DNA of 10,766 nucleotides, taken from the NCBI GenBank assembly GCA_950073955.1, contig CATMRH010000037.1:1-10766 (forward strand), in the 5' to 3' direction. The DNA comes from an uncultured archaeon (lineage in GTDB: Archaea; Thermoproteota; Nitrososphaeria; Nitrososphaerales; Nitrosopumilaceae). The notes under the pieces are model-generated. The model had not been told where the DNA came from and did not search any database. It was given only the letters and a program-made list of their open reading frames with translations. This document shows positions 7,220 through 10,766 of the stretch, piece by piece (positions within the stretch are counted from its first letter, which is position 1; every line of letters begins with the position of its first letter). Position numbers and translations under genes: made by a program.

Positions 7220-7366
7220 TCAACCACCAGTTGCTGCATCAAACAATGCACATTCACATTTATCACGTTCTCCACAATAAGGACATACACAAACACACTT
7301 TTCAATCGAATTTCCACATTCTACACAAATAGCAAACTCTTCTTCTTCATTAACTTCAGAAGACAT
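7220..7366 (-). CDS. 48-residue Cys-rich zinc-ribbon-like protein
   Basis: This short ORF (ATG at 7366, TGA at 7220-7222) encodes an acidic N-terminus (SSEVNEEEE) followed by eight cysteines in 26 residues. CVEC is at 14-17, then C24, C26, and CPYC at 28-31, then C37 and C39. Two CxxC knuckles of this kind suggest a zinc ribbon; with the extra CxC pairs, a second metal site is possible. It lies 49 bases upstream of the OFOR gamma-alpha gene on the same strand. A TATA-like box (7388-7393) sits about 24 bases before its ATG, so it is probably the first gene of the OFOR operon. The function is unknown. A metal-binding or assembly role for the OFOR is only an inference from position. Cysteine density and the promoter argue strongly that it is a real gene. 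Confidence 0.75.
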   Translation of the reverse strand: MSSEVNEEEEFAICVECGNSIEKCVCVCPYCGERDKCECALFDAATGG

Positions 7367-7386
7367 AATGAATTAACAAGGAAATC

Positions 7387-7408
7387 GTATAAATGGTTTG
7401 GTATAAAT
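7387..7408. promoter_or_regulatory. Divergent promoter region with two GTATAAAT repeats
   Basis: The 8-mer GTATAAAT occurs at 7387-7394 and again at 7401-7408 (14-base period). The box at 7388-7393 is centred about 27 bases before the ATG at 7418 (+) and about 24 bases before the ATG at 7366 (-, read as TTTATAC). The second box would give a leader of about 10 bases on the minus strand and is too close to serve the plus-strand gene. The arrangement implies that one or both boxes are shared by the divergent dehydrogenase and OFOR transcripts. Confidence 0.55.
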
Positions 7409-7417
7409 CTGAAGTTG

Positions 7418-8386
7418 ATGAAAAAGAAAGTGTTTCTTACAAGAACACTACATGATTTTGCATTAAAGGAATTAAAAAAAAGATATCAGATAGAAATTCA
7501 TTCTGGAAAAATTCCTATCCCTCAAACTAAGCTACGAACAAAAATAACAGAGATTGATGGATTGATCTGTTTTCCATATGATGAAATCAATAAAGCAACA
7601 ATAGACTTGGCTAAGAATCTAAAAGTGATTAGTACCTATAGCGTTGGTTTTGATCATATAGATATTAAATATGCTAAGAAAAAGAAAATTCGTGTAGGTT
7701 ATACTCCTGAAGTATTAACAGATGCAACTGCAGATCTTACATTTTCATTATTACTTGACATATTAAGAAGAGTCTCAGAAGGGGACAGAATTACTCGAGG
7801 TGGGAAATGGAAAGTAATCTACGGAGCATATGATTATGTAGGGTTAGATCTTCAAGGTAAAACTCTAGGTATTTTAGGTCTAGGAAGAATTGGAAAAGCT
7901 CTTGCCAAAAGGGCAAAGGCGTTTGATATGAAGTTAACATATTACAGCAGAAAACGCGTTTCTAAGACCAGAGAAAAAACATTGGGAATAAAATATGTCT
8001 CATTTGAAAAACTAATCACTCAAAGTGATATCATTTCAATTCATGTACCACATACAAAAGAAACAGATCATATGTTTAATATGAAAATTTTTAGAAAAAT
8101 GAAAAAATCAGCATTTTTGATCAATACATCTAGAGGAAAGATTGTTAATGAAAAAGATCTTGTAACAGCATTAAAGAAAAAAATGATTGCAGGAGTAGGA
8201 TTAGATGTCTTTGAAATAGAACCAATTAGTAAAAAACATCCATTAGTAAAATTACAAAATGTTGTGTTAGCACCACACATAGGAAGTTCAACAAAAGAGA
8301 CTAGAACTCAAATGGCAGAAATTACTGTAAAAAATCTTAATCTTGGAATGAATGAAAAAAAACCGATTTACTCAGTAGGATATTGA
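7418..8386 (+). CDS. D-isomer-specific 2-hydroxyacid dehydrogenase (glyoxylate/hydroxypyruvate reductase-like)
   Basis: This is a cytoplasmic NAD(P)H-dependent reductase of 2-oxoacids such as glyoxylate or hydroxypyruvate. At 322 residues it is normal for the GyaR/GRHPR branch and lacks the C-terminal ACT or ASB domains of long phosphoglycerate dehydrogenases. The cofactor loop is GLGRIG (154-159). The catalytic triad is R239 (INTSRG), E268 (FEIEP) and H287 (APHIGSS). VGFDHID (76-82) is the substrate-domain signature. After the second Rossmann strand the sequence is YYSRKR rather than an acidic residue, which favours NADPH. The surface is very lysine-rich. ATG 7418 is preferred over the adjacent TTG 7415 because of codon type and a TATA box about 27 bases upstream. 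It is divergent from the OFOR operon. The exact substrate is not determined; phosphoglycerate is less likely. Confidence 0.9.
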   Translation: MKKKVFLTRTLHDFALKELKKRYQIEIHSGKIPIPQTKLRTKITEIDGLICFPYDEINKATIDLAKNLKVISTYSVGFDHIDIKYAKKKKIRVGYTPEVLTDATADLTFSLLLDILRRVSEGDRITRGGKWKVIYGAYDYVGLDLQGKTLGILGLGRIGKALAKRAKAFDMKLTYYSRKRVSKTREKTLGIKYVSFEKLITQSDIISIHVPHTKETDHMFNMKIFRKMKKSAFLINTSRGKIVNEKDLVTALKKKMIAGVGLDVFEIEPISKKHPLVKLQNVVLAPHIGSSTKETRTQMAEITVKNLNLGMNEKKPIYSVGY

Positions 8387-8422
8387 TTTCCACGCATGAA
8401 TTACAATCAAAAAAATGTGCAG

Positions 8423-8430
8423 TTTTTATA
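8423..8430 (+). promoter_or_regulatory. TATA box upstream of the 28-codon ORF
   Basis: TTTTTATA (followed by TCT) is a good archaeal TATA box. Its centre lies about 28 bases before the TTG at 8455, which fits leaderless transcription of the small ORF. No other gene downstream on this strand explains it. Confidence 0.5.
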
Positions 8431-8454
8431 TCTAAATTTTAAATAAGTGTTAGA

Positions 8455-8541
8455 TTGAAAAAATTCAAACATACAAACGAAGAATTAGAATTAGCTAAAC
8501 TACAAACTGAAAAAGAGAAGAAGAGCAAAGAATCTGAATAA
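8455..8541 (+). CDS. Candidate 28-residue highly charged microprotein (TTG start)
   Basis: A TTG-initiated frame encodes 28 residues with many Lys and Glu (MKKFKHTNEELELAKLQTEK at its N-terminal end, then a Lys/Ser/Glu tail) and terminates with TAA, followed by another in-frame TAA. It would form a single amphipathic or charged helix; no domain is recognisable. Support comes from context: a TATA box placed for leaderless initiation exactly at the TTG, and a hairpin plus T9 tract beginning 14 bases after the stop. The transcription unit is therefore about 130 bases long. It could instead be a small non-coding RNA whose frame is open by chance. I favour a translated gene only modestly. Confidence 0.45.
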   Translation: MKKFKHTNEELELAKLQTEKEKKSKESE

Positions 8542-8554
8542 TAATATTTTTTCT

Positions 8555-8582
8555 CCTTGTTTTTTTCAGACAAGGTTTTTTT

Positions 8583-8584
<2 letters not shown>
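8555..8584 (+). terminator. Hairpin and T9 terminator
   Basis: CCTTGT (8555-8560) pairs perfectly with ACAAGG (8570-8575) around a 9-base T-rich loop, and nine T follow (8576-8584). This is an intrinsic-style terminator for the plus-strand small transcript. Its T-run reaches into the stop codon of the convergent gene, so the two transcription units end back to back. Confidence 0.65.
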
Positions 8585-8957
<373 letters not shown>

Positions 8958-8996
8958 CAAGTATTCTTAAAATTAAAATTATTTCAGTATTTAGAA

Positions 8997-9266
8997 TTAT
9001 TTCATATCAATTTGGATAAAATCATCTGTATCTGCATGAATGCAGTCAGTTCCTACTACTTTGATAGTTGAAAAACTAATTTTTCCATCATGAACTTTTC
9101 CTTCATTTTGAAGAATTTCGATTTTGCCAGAAACAATTTGTTTATGTTTTTCACAGGTCACTCCAATCATGTATTCGTCTTTATCGGCAATAATCGATAC
9201 AATAAATTCTGGGGGATTGACACATTGTTTTCCTTTTTCCAATACTGAACATCTATCAGGAAGCAT
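8997..9266 (-). CDS. 89-residue Cys/His protein, putative zinc-binding, function unknown
   Basis: I do not recognise this family. The sequence carries C6 and C15 (CSVLEKGKQC), CEKH at 38-41 (C38, H41), and a C-terminal CIH (C75, H77). C6, C15, C38 and H41 could form a treble-clef or ribbon-type zinc site, with a beta hairpin (FIVSIIADKDEYMIGVTC) between the halves. No signal peptide or membrane helix is visible. The start at ATG 9266 is supported by a TATA-like TTAATATC box about 27 bases upstream, implying a leaderless transcript. It lies between the unrecognised 124-residue protein and the FAD oxidoreductase, all on the minus strand. The gene call is supported by composition and promoter; the zinc assignment is inference. 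Confidence 0.7.
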   Translation of the reverse strand: MLPDRCSVLEKGKQCVNPPEFIVSIIADKDEYMIGVTCEKHKQIVSGKIEILQNEGKVHDGKISFSTIKVVGTDCIHADTDDFIQIDMK

Positions 9267-9289
9267 TAATCGGATTTCAATTGTTATAG

Positions 9290-9297
9290 GATATTAA
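9290..9297 (-). promoter_or_regulatory. TATA-like box of the 89-residue Cys/His gene
   Basis: The minus strand reads TTAATATC centred about 27 bases before the ATG at 9266, fitting leaderless transcription. It lies in the 61-base gap after the FAD oxidoreductase, so the downstream small genes need not depend on that gene's promoter. Confidence 0.45.
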
Positions 9298-9327
9298 GCT
9301 TGATTAAAAGAGATTCAGATTTGAAAA

Positions 9328-10623
9328 TTAGAAAAGACTGATAATTTCTTCAAAATTCCAAAAAGAATCTTTGGGTTTTTGAGAATAATCTAAGAACCCG
9401 TTGTCTTGTAATTTTTTTATAATAAATGCAGAGTATGCTGGAGCACCAGTAGCTCCAGGAGAATTATAATTAACAATATGAAATGAGTTTTCACCAACAA
9501 GTTCCAAAATATCTTTAACAAATTCACCCTTGGGGGAAATAACTGGTGTTCGTATTCCAGCAGTGCCACGCTTGGTGAAATATTCAGGTTGAACTTTTGG
9601 AATGAATTGTTGGACACGGTGAACCATCGCAGTTTTTGAAACAGAACTAAGAAATTCTTTAGAAAGCATTAATAGAAAACTACGGTTTGTAAGAAGACGC
9701 TTAACGTTTCCTTCAAATATTTCTCGGATTTTAGAGACTGCGGCATTTAATTCACCAGTGTAACCTTCATAAGTTTCAGGAGTTAACACAGGCACTGCAT
9801 TTGGACCAATCTCAGTTGTTCCATTAGATCTTTTAATCCAATGAGGATCTAAAAATGGAAACTCAGAAAATCTTGCCACTGTGTAAATATTTGTTTTAAC
9901 TAAATCAGCATATGGTTGATCTGATATCCAGTATTCACCTCTAAAATGAATATCATCATATTCTTTTGCAAGATTACACTTTTTAGCAATATCTAGCGAG
10001 TTACCACCGGAACAATTTATCATAAATTTTGCAGTCAAGGTAGAATTATCAGAGAAAGTAAGTTGGACTTCAGAGTGATCATTAGTGTCTATCACTTCTT
10101 TATCAAACAAAAATTTTGTTCCATTTTTTTCAGATTCTTTTTGTAATTCTTTAGTAAAAATTCCATAATCTGTAGAAACATCTCTTGAGCAATAAAGGCC
10201 AGAATATGCATGTAAATTTGATTCTTTTTTTACAAGATCTTTTGAATCAAGTAATTCAACTTGATTCTCAGGAATTCCATTTTGTGCAGACCACTTCATG
10301 TATTTCTCCAAAGTTTTATGTTGTTGTTCATCTAAGGCTACTTCAATCGTTCCAACTTCAAACCAAGGTAGAGTTTTTTTCTTTGCAAAAATTTCCCATA
10401 AATCATGAGAAACTAAAGATGAAACAGCAGATGTTTTTCTTTTTTTAGGATCTAAGTAAAAGGGGGAATGAACCACGCCAGTATTTCTACTACTTGTGTG
10501 CTTTGCGACATCATTTTCTTTTTCAATTACACAGACATTGAGATCATAAAGTGTTGATAACCAATATGAAATAGTTGTTCCTAAAATTCCTGCACCAATT
10601 ATAGCAATATCATATTCCTTCAA
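9328..10623 (-). CDS. lhgO: FAD-dependent oxidoreductase of the L-2-hydroxyglutarate oxidase (LhgO) type
   Basis: This 431-residue flavoprotein belongs to the DAO superfamily and most resembles LhgO, which oxidises L-2-hydroxyglutarate to 2-oxoglutarate. The N-terminus has the dinucleotide-binding loop GAGILG (10-15), and E34 ends the second strand (CVIEKE). SSRNTGVVH (44-52) is the typical FAD-contacting motif of this branch. Further signatures are INCSGG (202-207), FRGEYW (227-232), EIGPNAVPVL (271-280) and the C-terminal NSPGATGAPAYS (387-398). The length is normal (about 400-430). The start is TTG at 10623: no in-frame ATG lies between it and the upstream tRNA, and the FAD loop begins nine residues in. 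The tRNA-Ser gene ends 44 bases upstream on the same strand. Other DAO oxidases are possible, but the FRGEYW/GPNAV set favours LhgO. Confidence 0.85.
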   Translation of the reverse strand: MKEYDIAIIGAGILGTTISYWLSTLYDLNVCVIEKENDVAKHTSSRNTGVVHSPFYLDPKKRKTSAVSSLVSHDLWEIFAKKKTLPWFEVGTIEVALDEQQHKTLEKYMKWSAQNGIPENQVELLDSKDLVKKESNLHAYSGLYCSRDVSTDYGIFTKELQKESEKNGTKFLFDKEVIDTNDHSEVQLTFSDNSTLTAKFMINCSGGNSLDIAKKCNLAKEYDDIHFRGEYWISDQPYADLVKTNIYTVARFSEFPFLDPHWIKRSNGTTEIGPNAVPVLTPETYEGYTGELNAAVSKIREIFEGNVKRLLTNRSFLLMLSKEFLSSVSKTAMVHRVQQFIPKVQPEYFTKRGTAGIRTPVISPKGEFVKDILELVGENSFHIVNYNSPGATGAPAYSAFIIKKLQDNGFLDYSQKPKDSFWNFEEIISLF

Positions 10624-10667
10624 TGATAAATGAAGAGATTTCTTGTCATTAATGGATTTTGAAATAG

Positions 10668-10764
10668 CGCCGGGAGGGAGATTCGAACTCCCGTTCCCTT
10701 GCGAGAACGCGCTTTATGGTAACTATTTCCAGGCGCGCGCCCTACCAGGCTAGGCGACCCCGGC
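10668..10764 (-). tRNA. tRNA-Ser(GGA) with a 13-base intron
   Basis: On the minus strand the cloverleaf is complete. The acceptor stem is GCCGGGG/TCCCGGC (the last pair is G-U), with discriminator G73. The D stem is GCCT/GGGC with a GG-containing loop. The anticodon stem is CGCGC/GCGCG. A class II variable arm (TTCTC/GGGAA capped by GCAA) and a T arm GGGAG-TTCGAAT-CTCCC follow. The anticodon GGA is at 10728-10730, and the mature loop would read CTGGAAA. The long variable arm and G73 fit serine. Thirteen extra bases interrupt the anticodon loop after position 37. The mature length without CCA is 84, and CCA is not encoded. The promoter lies outside the window. Confidence 0.93.
10714..10726 (-). 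other. tRNA-Ser intron at canonical position 37/38
   Basis: The minus strand reads ATAGTTACCATAA between the anticodon-proximal A37 and A38. The exon bases TGG pair with CCA near the intron 3' end. Three-base AAA bulges flank the helix on both strands, with a C-T mismatch as the fourth pair. Cutting each bulge after its second base gives exactly the normal seven-base loop. This is a relaxed bulge-helix-bulge motif for the archaeal splicing endonuclease. A-runs at the ends make the exact cut ambiguous without changing the product. Confidence 0.75.
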
Positions 10765-10766
10765 AC

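Noticed and set aside
10185..10448. Plus-strand open frame of 87 codons
   Set aside because: It is antisense to the well-conserved N-terminal half of the LhgO-like gene and ends in a poly-Phe run from A-rich coding sequence.

Overview
The window looks like chromosomal DNA of an AT-rich ammonia-oxidising archaeon of the Nitrosopumilus type (Thaumarchaeota/Nitrososphaerota). This placement is an inference from gene content and style, not from a marker search. The evidence is archaeal: a diphthamide methyltransferase (DphB), a TOPRIM primase of the archaeal DnaG kind, an archaeal CTP-dependent riboflavin kinase with a winged-helix domain, an archaeal RibL-type FAD synthetase, a 2-oxoacid:ferredoxin oxidoreductase with fused gamma-alpha subunit, and a tRNA-Ser with a short archaeal intron. 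Genes are densely packed, and several start codons sit about 25-28 bases downstream of a TATA-like box, as expected for leaderless archaeal transcripts.

Layout. Bases 2-1851 (+) hold the end of an M20 metallohydrolase, dphB with a C-terminal DUF357 domain, and a winged-helix/RibL fusion. Bases 1848-3682 (-) hold dnaG followed by the riboflavin kinase; ribK and ribL converge and their stop codons overlap. Bases 3831-4181 (-) hold an A-type iron-sulfur carrier with its own TATA box. Bases 4311-7366 (-) form a likely operon: a 48-residue Cys-rich zinc-ribbon-like protein, the OFOR gamma-alpha subunit and the OFOR beta subunit. A divergent promoter region at about 7387-7408 separates this operon from a D-2-hydroxyacid dehydrogenase (7418-8386, +). 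Then come a candidate 28-residue leaderless ORF with a hairpin/T-tract terminator, two small unrecognised proteins (-), an L-2-hydroxyglutarate oxidase-like flavoprotein (-), and a complete tRNA-Ser(GGA) gene (-) at the right edge.

Functional threads. Flavin supply (RibK makes FMN, RibL makes FAD), Fe-S supply (the A-type carrier) and their consumers (the Fe-S/TPP OFOR and the FAD-dependent oxidase) lie close together. Translation and replication housekeeping is represented by DphB, DnaG and tRNA-Ser. No mobile element, CRISPR array or obvious foreign island is visible. The most notable points are a probable CTG start codon for the OFOR gamma-alpha subunit, supported by a strong Shine-Dalgarno match; the DphB-DUF357 and winged-helix-RibL fusions; and two genes of under 50 codons. 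No gene-free stretch exceeds about 200 bases.
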